Source: Gemmatimonadota bacterium (GTDB taxonomy: Bacteria; Gemmatimonadota; Gemmatimonadetes; Gemmatimonadales; Gemmatimonadaceae). Taken from it: a DNA stretch of 64,000 nt. The position numbers and the translations under genes are program-made. This document shows positions 45,884 to 54,100 of this stretch, in pieces; the stretch's first letter is position 1; each line of letters opens with the position of its first letter. A model generated the notes under the pieces. That model made no database searches, had not been told where the DNA came from, and worked only from the letters and a program-made list of their open reading frames with translations. Location: contig JADJAD010000010.1 of NCBI GenBank assembly GCA_016704465.1, positions 62,001 to 126,000 on the forward strand, in the 5' to 3' direction.

Positions 45884-46571
45884 CCTCACGTTGATCCTCG
45901 AGACGTCGACCGGGACGGGCTCCCTCGCCCTCGCCCGAGGAGCGGTCGTGATCGCCGAGGCCAGCGCCCCCATGCGCGGAGCAGACGGGGAGCGGCTGAT
46001 GCCCACCCTCGTGCAACTGCTCGATGATGCCGGCGTCTCGACGGTCGACGTGCAGCGCGTGGTCTGTGGCGAGGGGCCGGGCGGCTTCACCTCGCTGCGC
46101 ATTGCCGCGGCCATCGCCAAGGGACTGGCCGAATCGTTAGGTGTGCCGCTGTGGTCCGCGTCGTCGCTGGCCGTGCTGGCCCTGGGGGCGCTGCCCGGCC
46201 GCACCGCGCCGGGGACGCCCGGCGGGGCCATCGCCGTGCTCGACGCCCTGCGGGGTGAGTGGTATGCCCGGCACTTCGGGCTCGACGCGGCGGGCACGCT
46301 CGAGGCGCGGTCGCCGGGCGCATTGATGGATGGGGACGGCGTGTCCGCGCTCGCCGCGCGCGTCGGGGCAACCATCATCGGCCCGGGGGCGACGGCGTTC
46401 GATGGGGGAGTCTCGGCGATGCCGCAAGCGCGCGACGTGCTGCGCCTCACTGAGGGGGATTTCCTGCGCCCCGTGGACCTGGCGGCCTGGGAACCCGACT
46501 ACGGTCGGCTCGCCGAGGCGCAGGTCAAGTGGGAGCAGGCGCACGGGCGCCCGCTCGGGCTGGCGGGATGA
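45876..46571 (+). CDS. tsaB: tRNA threonylcarbamoyladenosine biosynthesis protein TsaB
   Basis: 231 residues, an inactive ASKHA-fold partner of TsaD. N-terminus LTLILETSTGTGSLAL and the GEGPGGFTSLRIAAAIAKGLA segment are typical. It overlaps tsaE by eight bases and is followed by rimI, the usual tsaE-tsaB-rimI order. A TTA codon lies in GTTAGGT. Confidence 0.9.
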   Translation: MADLTLILETSTGTGSLALARGAVVIAEASAPMRGADGERLMPTLVQLLDDAGVSTVDVQRVVCGEGPGGFTSLRIAAAIAKGLAESLGVPLWSASSLAVLALGALPGRTAPGTPGGAIAVLDALRGEWYARHFGLDAAGTLEARSPGALMDGDGVSALAARVGATIIGPGATAFDGGVSAMPQARDVLRLTEGDFLRPVDLAAWEPDYGRLAEAQVKWEQAHGRPLGLAG

Positions 46572-46584
46572 ACGACAGGTTGCC

Positions 46585-47124
46585 ATGAGTGGCCGCCCAC
46601 TCGCCCTGGCGGTCACCTTTCGGGGCGCGACCGCGCAGGACATACCGGCCGTGGTGGCGATCGAGCGGGAGGCGTTCTCCGATCCATGGAACGCCGGCTC
46701 GTTCCGGGAACTGGTAGAACGGCCGGAGATCGTCTTCGCGGTTGCTGTGGCGGATCGTGAGGCCGTGCCGGTCGGCGAGAGTGCGGGCACGGAGGGTTCG
46801 GTCGACAGCGCGCAGTCGGTCGTCGGTTTCGCGATCATTTATCTCGCCGACTTCGAGGGAGACCTGGCCAACCTTGCCACGTCGGGCTCCGTGCACCGGC
46901 GCGGCGTGGGTCGACGCCTCCTGCACCACGTGCTCGGCGTCGCCCGGAGCCGCGGAGGACGCATCATCTTTCTCGAGGTACGGGAATCGAACGTCGCCGC
47001 CCGGGCCCTGTACGAATCGACGGGATTCATGGAAGTCGGACGCCGATCGAAGTACTATGTGCGCCCAGTCGAAGATGCGCTGATTTTGCGAAGGGAGCTG
47101 GACGACATGCCATCTCACGCATAG
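46585..47124 (+). CDS. rimI: Ribosomal protein S18-alanine N-acetyltransferase RimI-like
   Basis: 179-residue GNAT acetyltransferase: N-terminal AFSDPWNAGSF, the acetyl-CoA loop HRRGVGRRLL, and EVRESNVAARALYESTGFMEVGRR. Family members acetylate the N-terminal alanine of S18. An insertion around residues 62-78 (Ala/Gly/Ser-rich, between strands 2 and 3) makes it longer than the usual 150. ATG 46585 sits just after tsaB. Confidence 0.85.
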   Translation: MSGRPLALAVTFRGATAQDIPAVVAIEREAFSDPWNAGSFRELVERPEIVFAVAVADREAVPVGESAGTEGSVDSAQSVVGFAIIYLADFEGDLANLATSGSVHRRGVGRRLLHHVLGVARSRGGRIIFLEVRESNVAARALYESTGFMEVGRRSKYYVRPVEDALILRRELDDMPSHA

Positions 47125-47213
47125 CGGTCGGCGCCCAGCGCGGGCCGGAGGCGGTCGAGCAGGTGAGCGATGGCGTCCGGCGCGATTCCGGTACGGCCCG
47201 CATTCAAATGGTG

Positions 47214-47242
47214 GCGCACCCCTTCTGGTGCGCAGATACTAT
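47214..47242 (+). promoter_or_regulatory. Inverted repeat and -10 element upstream of ssb
   Basis: GCGCACC (47214-47220) and GGTGCGC (47227-47233) form an inverted repeat with loop CCTTCT, immediately followed by TACTAT (47237-47242) in -10 position for ssb. The repeat occupies the -35 region, where a regulator could bind. Confidence 0.4.
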
Positions 47243-47278
47243 CCGTGGCGAGACATACACACTCGCCCAGGAGGAACC

Positions 47279-47794
47279 GTGAGTCGAAGCCTGAACAAAG
47301 TGATGTTGATCGGGAACCTCGGAAAGGATCCCGAAATCAAGTCGGTAGGCAGTGGCGGTCGCGTGGCGGAGTTCTCGCTGGCGACGACGCGCACCTGGAA
47401 CGGTCCAGGTGGGGACCGCCAGGAGAAGACGGAGTGGCACCGCTGCGTCGCCTGGAATGCGCGCGGTCCCGGCGGTGGCGGTCTCGCCGACATCATCGAG
47501 CGTTACGTCAAGAAGGGCGACCGGTTGTATGTCGAGGGGAGCATCGAGTATCGCTCCTGGCAGGACAAGGAGGGTCAGACCAAGTACATGACCGAGATCC
47601 GCGTCCGCGACATGGTCATGCTGAGCGGCAAGAGCGGCGGCGAGGGCGGCGAGTACAGCGGCGGTGGCGCCAGTCGTTCACGCTCCTCGTCGCCAGCGCG
47701 TTCGGGAGCCGGCAGTTCGACGTCGAGCGGCGGTGACGATTTCGAGGACTTCCCGAACGCGCTGGAGAACGACGAGGACGACCTCCCGTTCTAA
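47279..47794 (+). CDS. ssb: Single-stranded DNA-binding protein
   Basis: 171 residues. OB-fold core with SLNKVMLIGNLGKDPEIK, VAEFSLATTRTW, TEWHRCVAW and LYVEGSIEYRSWQDK; a Gly/Ser-rich linker; and the acidic tip ending in DDLPF that recruits repair and replication partners. GTG 47279 is chosen because CAGGAGGAACC precedes it and the conserved N-terminus starts there. Confidence 0.95.
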   Translation: MSRSLNKVMLIGNLGKDPEIKSVGSGGRVAEFSLATTRTWNGPGGDRQEKTEWHRCVAWNARGPGGGGLADIIERYVKKGDRLYVEGSIEYRSWQDKEGQTKYMTEIRVRDMVMLSGKSGGEGGEYSGGGASRSRSSSPARSGAGSSTSSGGDDFEDFPNALENDEDDLPF

Positions 47795-47868
47795 GGTCAA
47801 CCGTGGCGCTGGAACCCCACGGTCGTTCTCGCGCCGGCGCGGCCAGCGAACGCCGAGCGTTGCGGCGA

Positions 47869-47988
47869 TTGGTGGAGCCACTGGTGGAGCCGCTGGTGGA
47901 GCCACTGGTGGAGCCACTGGTGGAGCCACTGGTGGAGCCGCTGGTGGAGCCGCTGGTGGAGCCGCTGGTGGAGCCGCTGGTGGAGCCA
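47869..47988 (+). repeat. 12-base tandem repeat, ten copies, downstream of ssb
   Basis: Unit CTGGTGGAGCC(A/G) repeated ten times without interruption; copies differ mainly at the last base. In one + frame it would read (LVEP)n, but the flanking sequence of that frame does not look like a gene. All six frames stay open across it, so open frames here mean little. The region 47795-48443 contains this repeat, one terminator and no supported gene. Confidence 0.9.
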
Positions 47989-48154
47989 CGTGCGCAGACG
48001 CACGAGGAGCCCACGGGAGAATGCACGGGAGGAGCGACGGGAAGCCGGACAACGCGATGCGGCCCGAGCGGCGTTTCCCCGGTCTCCCGCTGGATCGGTT
48101 ACATTGTGCACGCAGCTCGCGTCCCACGCACGCCGACGACGAGATGAAGGGCTA

Positions 48155-48187
48155 CGGCGCCTGGGGAATCCCCGGCGCCGTTTGTCT
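48155..48187 (+). terminator. Strong intrinsic terminator in the ssb-galE gap
   Basis: CGGCGCC (48155-48161) pairs with GGCGCCG (48174-48180), then GGGG pairs with CCCC across an AAT loop with one bulged T; tail TTTGTCT. It lies 360 bases after ssb, so it may terminate ssb or an unrecognised small RNA. Confidence 0.7.
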
Positions 48188-48443
48188 AGCACGCGGGAGG
48201 CCAGCGTTTGGCCTGTGGATCGACCGAAGACTCTCGAACCCCTGAGGAACGCAACGTCGTGACGTATCGTCCTTGTCCTGCCCAGGCGGAGGGCGCCAGC
48301 CAGGCGCGACCGCGGTCACAGCGCGCCGCGCCGCGCGCATCATCCCCGCGCGCATCCGACGCGAAGCGGCGCCCCGCGCGTCGCGCATTGTGTGAGGCAG
48401 GGGCGCTGACGTGTCACGGGCTTGCCGGTGCAGGATGGGCCGC

Positions 48444-49409
48444 ATGAGTCGCCGAGCCCTCGTCACGGGCGGAGCGGGCTTCATCGGCTCGCACGTGTCC
48501 GACCTGCTGCTGAGTCGCGGGTACCACGTGGACATCGTGGACAACCTGTCGTCAGGCAAGCGGGAGAACGTCCCGGCTGGCGCCACCCTGCATGTTGCCG
48601 ACATCGGCTCGCCCGAGGCGGCGGCGCTGGTTCGGGGCGGCTCGTACGATGTGCTCTGCCACCTCGCCGCGCAGATCGACGTCCGCAAGAGCGTCAACGA
48701 CCCGATGTTCGACGCGACGATCAACATCGTCGGCACGCTGAACCTGCTGGAGGCCGTGCGTGCGTCGGGGCATCCGACGCGGGTGATCTTCTCGTCGACC
48801 GGGGGCGCGATCTACGGCGACTTTGTCACCGTGCCAACGGTCGAGTCGATGCCCAAGGATCCGGAATCACCGTATGGGATCGCCAAGTTGTCGGTGGAGT
48901 ACTACCTCGGGTACTACGCCCGCATCCACGGACTCGACACGGTCGCGCTCCGATACTCCAACGTATACGGTCCTCGGCAGGACCCGCATGGCGAGGCTGG
49001 CGTCGTGGCCATCTTCTGCAACCGCATCCTGAAGGGGGAGGCGCTGACGGTCTTTGGAGCGGGGCTGCAGACGCGAGACTACGTGTATGCGGGCGACGTG
49101 GCCAGGGCGAACCTGGCGGCGGCCGAAGCGCAGCTGCCGAAGCCCGCGCAGCTCGACGTGCGCGCGTACAACGTGGGGACCGGCGTGCAGACGAGTGTGT
49201 TGGAGCTGGCGGCGGCGCTGCAGTCCGGAGCCGGATCCACGGTGGCGGTGCATAACGCGCCGGCACGCCCGGGCGAGCAGCAGCGCTCGTGCGTGAACAT
49301 CGAGAAGGCGCAGCGTGAGCTGGGCTGGCGCCCCGAGATGTCGCTGGCCGACGGCACCCTGCGCACGTTCGAGTTCTTCGCGCGGAAGCACCGGGGAGAT
49401 TCGGCGTGA
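48444..49409 (+). CDS. NAD-dependent epimerase, UDP-glucose 4-epimerase (GalE)-like
   Basis: 321-residue extended SDR: NAD motif GGAGFIGSHV, HLAAQIDVRKSV, SSTGGAIYG and the catalytic YGIAK. Typical of GalE-like enzymes that invert C4 of UDP-glucose or UDP-GlcNAc, but this subgroup also holds other sugar epimerases. ATG 48444. It is the gene immediately upstream of tolQ, overlapping it by GTGA, which is an unusual partner for the Tol operon. Confidence 0.82.
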   Translation: MSRRALVTGGAGFIGSHVSDLLLSRGYHVDIVDNLSSGKRENVPAGATLHVADIGSPEAAALVRGGSYDVLCHLAAQIDVRKSVNDPMFDATINIVGTLNLLEAVRASGHPTRVIFSSTGGAIYGDFVTVPTVESMPKDPESPYGIAKLSVEYYLGYYARIHGLDTVALRYSNVYGPRQDPHGEAGVVAIFCNRILKGEALTVFGAGLQTRDYVYAGDVARANLAAAEAQLPKPAQLDVRAYNVGTGVQTSVLELAAALQSGAGSTVAVHNAPARPGEQQRSCVNIEKAQRELGWRPEMSLADGTLRTFEFFARKHRGDSA

Positions 49410-50125
49410 CGTGGGGTGTGCTAGCGCAAGTGGGATCGGCGATCCCCACGTCCTCGTGGGAGCTGATTCAATCCACCGACCCCGTCACGAAGGCCGTGTT
49501 GGCATTGCTCGCCGTCCTGTCGGTGATGAGCTGGACGATCGTCCTGGCCAAGTGGCGGGAGTTCGCACGCGTGACCACGGCGTCGCGCACGTTCATGCAG
49601 GGATTCGGCTTCGCCCAGGGCATGGCCGACGTGACCACCCTGGCACGAAAGGGCGGGGCGAGTCCGTTTGCCCAGGTGCTCGCCCGCGCCGAGCGCTTCA
49701 TGTCGGACACACGGCCGGCGATGGCCGCGACCACCGAACGATCGGCGCGGTTCAGCGCGTCGCAGGTCGAGGCGCTGCGGCTGGTGCTCGATTCCCAGGC
49801 CGAAGCGGAGCGCGATCAGCTGTCACGTTATGTCCCGTGGTTGGCGACGATCGGTTCCGCCTCCCCGCTCATCGGCCTGTTCGGGACGGTGCTGGGGATC
49901 ATCCAGTCGTTCGTCGGCATCGCCACGAGTGGGTCGGGGAGCGTCTCGTCGGTGGCACCTGGGGTGGCGGCGGCGTTGACGGCCACGGCGGCGGCGCTCG
50001 CCGTCGCCATCCCGGCCGTCTTTGCCTACAACATCTTTGCCACTCGGCTCAATCGCATCGAAGGGGAGCTGGAGGGCTTCGGATCCGAACTGATCGCGCT
50101 GCTCGTGCGCGAAGAGCGGATCTAG
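49406..50125 (+). CDS. tolQ: Tol-Pal system proton-channel subunit TolQ (MotA/TolQ/ExbB family)
   Basis: 239 residues, with one helix near 28-48 and two at the C-terminal half (LATIGSASPLIGLFGTVLGI and an Ala-rich helix TATAAALAVAIPAVFAYN). The GLFGTVLGI segment is the family signature for the proton path. It energises TolA through the proton motive force. GTG start overlapping the epimerase gene. Confidence 0.9.
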   Translation: MTWGVLAQVGSAIPTSSWELIQSTDPVTKAVLALLAVLSVMSWTIVLAKWREFARVTTASRTFMQGFGFAQGMADVTTLARKGGASPFAQVLARAERFMSDTRPAMAATTERSARFSASQVEALRLVLDSQAEAERDQLSRYVPWLATIGSASPLIGLFGTVLGIIQSFVGIATSGSGSVSSVAPGVAAALTATAAALAVAIPAVFAYNIFATRLNRIEGELEGFGSELIALLVREERI

Positions 50126-50131
50126 CGCCCG

Positions 50132-50539
50132 ATGGCACGCCGTCGCCGGGAGCGCACGCCGCTCAACGCCGAGATCAACGTGGTGAGCCTCATCGACGTG
50201 ATGATGCTCCTTCTCGTCATCTTCATGATTACCGCGCCGATGATGCAGGGCGGCGTCGACGTGCAGCTGCCGAAGGGCGAGGCGAAGGCGCTGGAGCCGA
50301 AGAGCGGATTGGTCGTGACGATCGACCGGCAGGGGAGCGTGTTCGTGGACGAGACCCGCATGACGTTCGAGGAGTTCCGGGCGGCGTACCAGGCGCTGTC
50401 GGAACAGCGCGCCAAGCGCGGGGTCTACCTGCGAGCCGACGCCTCGGTCCCCTATGGCTCGGTCGTGCGGGTGCTCGGCGTGATGGTCAAGGCCGGGACC
50501 AGCGGCGTGGGGATGATCGTGGAGCCGGAGCAGCCGTGA
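50132..50539 (+). CDS. tolR: Tol-Pal system protein TolR (ExbD family)
   Basis: 135 residues: short basic N-terminus, one transmembrane helix with the essential Asp in VSLIDVMMLLLVIFMI, then a periplasmic domain with VDVQLPKGEA and YLRADASVPYGSVV. Six bases after tolQ. Partner of TolQ in the energised complex. Confidence 0.9.
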   Translation: MARRRRERTPLNAEINVVSLIDVMMLLLVIFMITAPMMQGGVDVQLPKGEAKALEPKSGLVVTIDRQGSVFVDETRMTFEEFRAAYQALSEQRAKRGVYLRADASVPYGSVVRVLGVMVKAGTSGVGMIVEPEQP

Positions 50540-50543
50540 GACG

Positions 50544-51306
50544 ATGCGGGCGGGCGCGTGTGCTGCGCACGGGACAACGCGCGACGTGAGCGGGCGCCAG
50601 GCGCCGCGCGCACGGGGGAAGCTCGGGCTGCCCGCGACGATGTCGATCGTCCTGCACGCCTCGCTGGCGGCGGTGGCGATCGTGATGGCGCGGGGACATC
50701 AGGTGACGCTCCCGCCGGTCTATCAGGTGGACCTGGTGGCCGCGCCAGCCGGCCCGCGGGCGATCGGTCAGGTGTCCGAACAGCCCGCCGCCCCGCCGCC
50801 GCCCGCGCCGACGCCCCCTCCCAAGCGTGCCGAGGCGCCGACACAGTCGGCCGTCCCGGTCAAGAAGCCCGCAGCGAAGAAGGCCGCGCCTCGGGCGACG
50901 CCCGTGCCTAACGCGGCCCAGGTGCAGACGCGCGACACCCCGGCCCCCAAGGCTGGCGGCGGGCCGGAGGGGGGGACGGGGACCGACGTGGCCAATGTCA
51001 GCGTGCAGGGAATCCCGTTCCCGTATCCGGGCTACCTCGAGAATATCGTGCGCCAGATCGCCTTGCGATTCAAGCCGCGCAGTGGCCAGGCGCTGGTGGC
51101 CGAGGTGATCTTCCTGATCCGGCGCGATGGGAGCACGACGGGCTTTTTCCTTCCGCAGGCGCTCCGGTTCGTACGAATTCGACCTCGAGGCGCAAGGCGC
51201 CGTCGAGGCGGCCGCGCGCTCGGGATCGTTCGGTGCGCTCCCCGACGGATTCAGGGATGACGTGCTGACGGTTATTTTCAGCTTCGATCCGCAACTTATC
51301 CGCTGA
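50544..51306 (+). CDS. tolA: TolA/TonB-like periplasm-spanning protein, frameshifted near 51159
   Basis: One N-terminal transmembrane helix (about residues 33-50), a Pro/Ala/Lys-rich spacer (about 75-140), and a C-terminal TonB/TolA-type domain (YPGYLENIVRQIALRF, VIFLIRRDGS). At about 51156-51162 the frame shifts; with one base removed the domain ends SGSYEFDLEAQ to DPQLIR and a TGA at 51304-51306 that overlaps the tolB ATG. As it stands the frame runs on to 51260 as nonsense. Restored length near 253 residues. Position between tolR and tolB supports TolA. Confidence 0.8.
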
Positions 51307-52781
51307 TGCCACTGCTGCGCCGCTGCGCGCTCTCGTTGGTCGCTGCCCTCGCCGTCCTGCTGTCGGTCGCTGCCCCCGCACGGGGGCAGGACACGACGGT
51401 CGCTGGTGTGCGCATTGGCCTGGTGTACACTCCGGGAACTCGCCCTGGGGTGCTGGTGCTGCCCGTGGGCGGGGTCGCGGGCGATTCCATTCGCGCCATT
51501 CTCCAGCGCGACTTCACCTATGGCGATCGCATCAACGTGATCGCGCTCGAGCCGTCGGCGATTCCGCCGTTTGGCGACGGGAGCTCCAAGCCCAACTATC
51601 CGCTGTTCACCCGGCTGGGCGCCGCCGCGATCCTGGAAGTGACGCCGACCTCATTCGGTATCCAGGTGGCGGTGCACAACGCTGGAAAGGGGCTGGTCGA
51701 GCGCACGAAAGCGTTCCCGCTGCCGGCGGGGACGCTCTCGGCCAACTGGCGCCTGGCCTTGCACGACGTGGCCGACGAAATCGAGCTCTGGGTGACGGGG
51801 GTCCGCGGGATCGCGGCCACGCGGATCCTGTACGTGAGCGAGGGACGGGTCTATCAGGTGGACAGCGATGGGGCCAACCCCACGCCGCTTACCGGTGCCG
51901 CGACGGCCATGTCGCCGGTCTGGAATCCCAAGGCGACGCACATCGCCTACATGACGATGGGTCCTGCCGGCCAGCAGATCGTCATTCGGGAGTCGGGAGG
52001 GGCGACGCGCGTGCTGCCGACACGCAACGGCCTTAACATGACCCCGACCTTCGCGCCCGACGGCAATACGATCGTGTATGCGTTCGGCGCCGAGTCGGGC
52101 ACCGACCTGTACGCCACCAACGCCTTCGGGAACGAGCCCGCGCGCCGCATCACGGTTGGTCGCGGGAGCGACAATACGCAGCCCAGTTTTTCGCCCGACG
52201 GGCGCAGGTTGGCGTTTACGTCGGGTCGAGTCGGCCATCCCGAGGTGTATATTTCCGACGCAGACGGAACGAACGCGGAATTGCTGACGCCCTACAACTT
52301 CGGAGACCAGTCGTACCGCGCGAATCCCGATTGGTCACCGGACGGTCGCCTGATCGCCTTCGAGGCGCTGATCGGCGGCCGCATGCAGATCATGAGCATC
52401 GGGCTGCGCGATCGGGTCATCAAGCGGCACACGAGCGAGGGGGTGAACGAACAACCCTCGTGGGCGCCCGATGCGCGGCATGTGGTTTTCACCTCGAATC
52501 GCGGCGGGACCCGGCAGCTCTGGGTGCTGGACGTGGAATCGAACACCGTTCGCCAGCTGACCCGCGCCCTGGGGGCGCGGTTCGGCGCATGGTCGCCCCG
52601 CTCGGTAGTCGCTAGCTCCGTAGGCCCTTCACCCACCCCCACACCCCCGCCCCAAGCGCAAGGAACTTGTCATGAATCGTGGACATCGCGTACTCGCCCT
52701 CTCGGTACTCGCCCTCGCCGCCGTCTCCGCTTGCCGGAAGAAGCCGGAAACGACGTCGACCCCGGTGACGCCGACGCCTGA
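51306..52781 (+). CDS. tolB: Tol-Pal system protein TolB; C-terminal extension probably an artefact
   Basis: Periplasmic beta-propeller that binds Pal. Signal peptide ending APARGQ (about residue 27), an N-terminal domain, then propeller blades marked by repeated PxFSPDGRRLAF-like motifs (SPVWNPKATHIAYMT, PTFAPDGNTIVY, PDWSPDGRLIAFE, PSWAPDARHVVFTS). The frame runs into pal, but after GAWSPR one missing base near 52600 would give a natural LGSR and a TAG at 52613-52615, about 436 residues. Confidence 0.9.
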   Translation: MPLLRRCALSLVAALAVLLSVAAPARGQDTTVAGVRIGLVYTPGTRPGVLVLPVGGVAGDSIRAILQRDFTYGDRINVIALEPSAIPPFGDGSSKPNYPLFTRLGAAAILEVTPTSFGIQVAVHNAGKGLVERTKAFPLPAGTLSANWRLALHDVADEIELWVTGVRGIAATRILYVSEGRVYQVDSDGANPTPLTGAATAMSPVWNPKATHIAYMTMGPAGQQIVIRESGGATRVLPTRNGLNMTPTFAPDGNTIVYAFGAESGTDLYATNAFGNEPARRITVGRGSDNTQPSFSPDGRRLAFTSGRVGHPEVYISDADGTNAELLTPYNFGDQSYRANPDWSPDGRLIAFEALIGGRMQIMSIGLRDRVIKRHTSEGVNEQPSWAPDARHVVFTSNRGGTRQLWVLDVESNTVRQLTRALGARFGAWSPRSVVASSVGPSPTPTPPPQAQGTCHESWTSRTRPLGTRPRRRLRLPEEAGNDVDPGDADA

Positions 52782-53271
52782 ACCGACCTGCGACCAGCGC
52801 TGTCGGGACAGCATCTCCATGGCAGAGAAGCGCCGGGCCGACTCGGTGGCGGCGGCCGCGGCCGCGGCCGAGGCGGCAGCACGGGAGCGCGCGCTGGCCT
52901 CGACGCGGGCGACGCTCGCGGCGGCGGTCTACTTCGAGTATGACTCCGACGAGCTGTCCGGTGACGCTCGCTCGACGCTCGACGCGAAGCTCCCGATCCT
53001 GCGCGCGAACGCGGGATTGCGGCTGCGTATCGCCGGCAATACGGACGAGCGTGGATCCGACGAGTACAACCTGGCGTTAGGCCAACGCCGAGCGGCCTCG
53101 GTCAAGCGCTACCTCTCGGATCAGGGGATCGATAGTGGCCGGATGGACATCATCTCCTACGGCGAAGAACGCCCCGTGGTGACGGAATCGAGCGAGGAGG
53201 GGTGGCGCATGAATCGGCGCGCCGAGTTCGAGATCACGGCGGGCGGCGACGCGCTCGTCGCGCCGCGATGA
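52672..53271 (+). CDS. pal: Peptidoglycan-associated lipoprotein Pal
   Basis: 199 residues. Lipobox VSAC, a helical Ala-rich spacer with two Cys, and the OmpA-C domain: VYFEYDSDEL, GNTDERGSDEYNLALGQRRA (diaminopimelate-binding Asp and Arg) and RMNRRAEFE. It anchors the outer membrane to peptidoglycan and interacts with TolB. One TTA codon in GTTAGGC. Stop overlaps the next start. Confidence 0.95.
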   Translation: MNRGHRVLALSVLALAAVSACRKKPETTSTPVTPTPEPTCDQRCRDSISMAEKRRADSVAAAAAAAEAAARERALASTRATLAAAVYFEYDSDELSGDARSTLDAKLPILRANAGLRLRIAGNTDERGSDEYNLALGQRRAASVKRYLSDQGIDSGRMDIISYGEERPVVTESSEEGWRMNRRAEFEITAGGDALVAPR

Positions 53272-54068
53272 TCGGCCGGCGGGTGGGACGCGCGGTGGCG
53301 ACGCTCTCCCTCGTCGTGACGGGAGGATGTTTCGCCACGCGCAGCGACATGCGGGTGTTGCAGGGTGACATCCTGAATTTCCGCACCGAGACCGCGCGCG
53401 CCGACTCGGCGCGCGCGCGACAGATCGCCACCGTCGCCGCCTCGCTGGCGACCGTGGCCGACTCGGTCAGGGCGACCAGCGACCGGCTGACCCGCTTCCA
53501 GGGGGACACTCGCGGGGAACTGCGGGCGATCCAGCAGCAACTGCTGCAGGTCCAGGAGCTGACCGGGCAGAGCCAGCGCCGCCTGCAGGAGATGCGGGCC
53601 GAAATGGAGGCCCGGACGCAGGTGCCGGTCATGCCGCCGCCCGTGGCCACGGTGCCCGGCGACAGCCTAACGGCGGCCCCGGTCCAGGGGACCCCGGGAC
53701 CGAACCAATTGTACCAGCTGGCGTATGATCAGCTGCGTCGCGGGAGCTTTTCCGCCGCGCGCGCCGGCTTCGAGGAACTGCTGCGCTCGTATCCGACCTC
53801 CGAACTGGCGCCAGACGCACAGATCAACATCGCCGAGGCCTTCGCGGCCGAGGGGACTGCGGCATCGGCGGACTCGGCGTATGCCGCCGTCGTGTCCAAG
53901 TATCCCCGCTCACCGCGCGCAGCCACGGCGCTCTACAAGATGGCGCTGTCCATGGCCCGACAGGGGCGTCGCCCGGACGCCCGTACCGCGATGGATCGCG
54001 TGGTGCGCGAATACCCCACCTCGGACGAAGCAGACCTCGCCAGGGAGTGGCTGCGGACCAACCGATAG
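53268..54068 (+). CDS. cpoB: CpoB/YbgF-like TPR protein of the Tol-Pal operon
   Basis: 266 residues. N-terminal signal with a GGC lipobox, a coiled-coil (about residues 25-115, many Arg/Gln/Leu heptads), a Pro-rich linker, and three C-terminal TPR repeats starting at YQLAYDQLRRGSFSAARAGFEELLRSYP. In E. coli CpoB links Tol-Pal to cell-wall synthesis at division. Start at ATG 53268, overlapping pal. Confidence 0.87.
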   Translation: MIGRRVGRAVATLSLVVTGGCFATRSDMRVLQGDILNFRTETARADSARARQIATVAASLATVADSVRATSDRLTRFQGDTRGELRAIQQQLLQVQELTGQSQRRLQEMRAEMEARTQVPVMPPPVATVPGDSLTAAPVQGTPGPNQLYQLAYDQLRRGSFSAARAGFEELLRSYPTSELAPDAQINIAEAFAAEGTAASADSAYAAVVSKYPRSPRAATALYKMALSMARQGRRPDARTAMDRVVREYPTSDEADLAREWLRTNR

Positions 54069-54100
54069 ACCCTTGGCTACACCCCTGGAAACACCCGTTA

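Noticed and set aside
47869..47988. CRISPR array
   Set aside because: The units are 12 bases and directly adjacent, with no spacers and no cas genes nearby.
47803..48147. Possible (LVEP)n repeat protein downstream of ssb
   Set aside because: The repeat is open in every frame, and the flanks have no ribosome-binding site, conserved part or coding-like composition.
48190..48265. tRNA or tmRNA fragment suggested by CTCGAACCCC
   Set aside because: The sequence resembles a T-arm on the - strand, but no acceptor, D-arm or anticodon stem can be folded around it.
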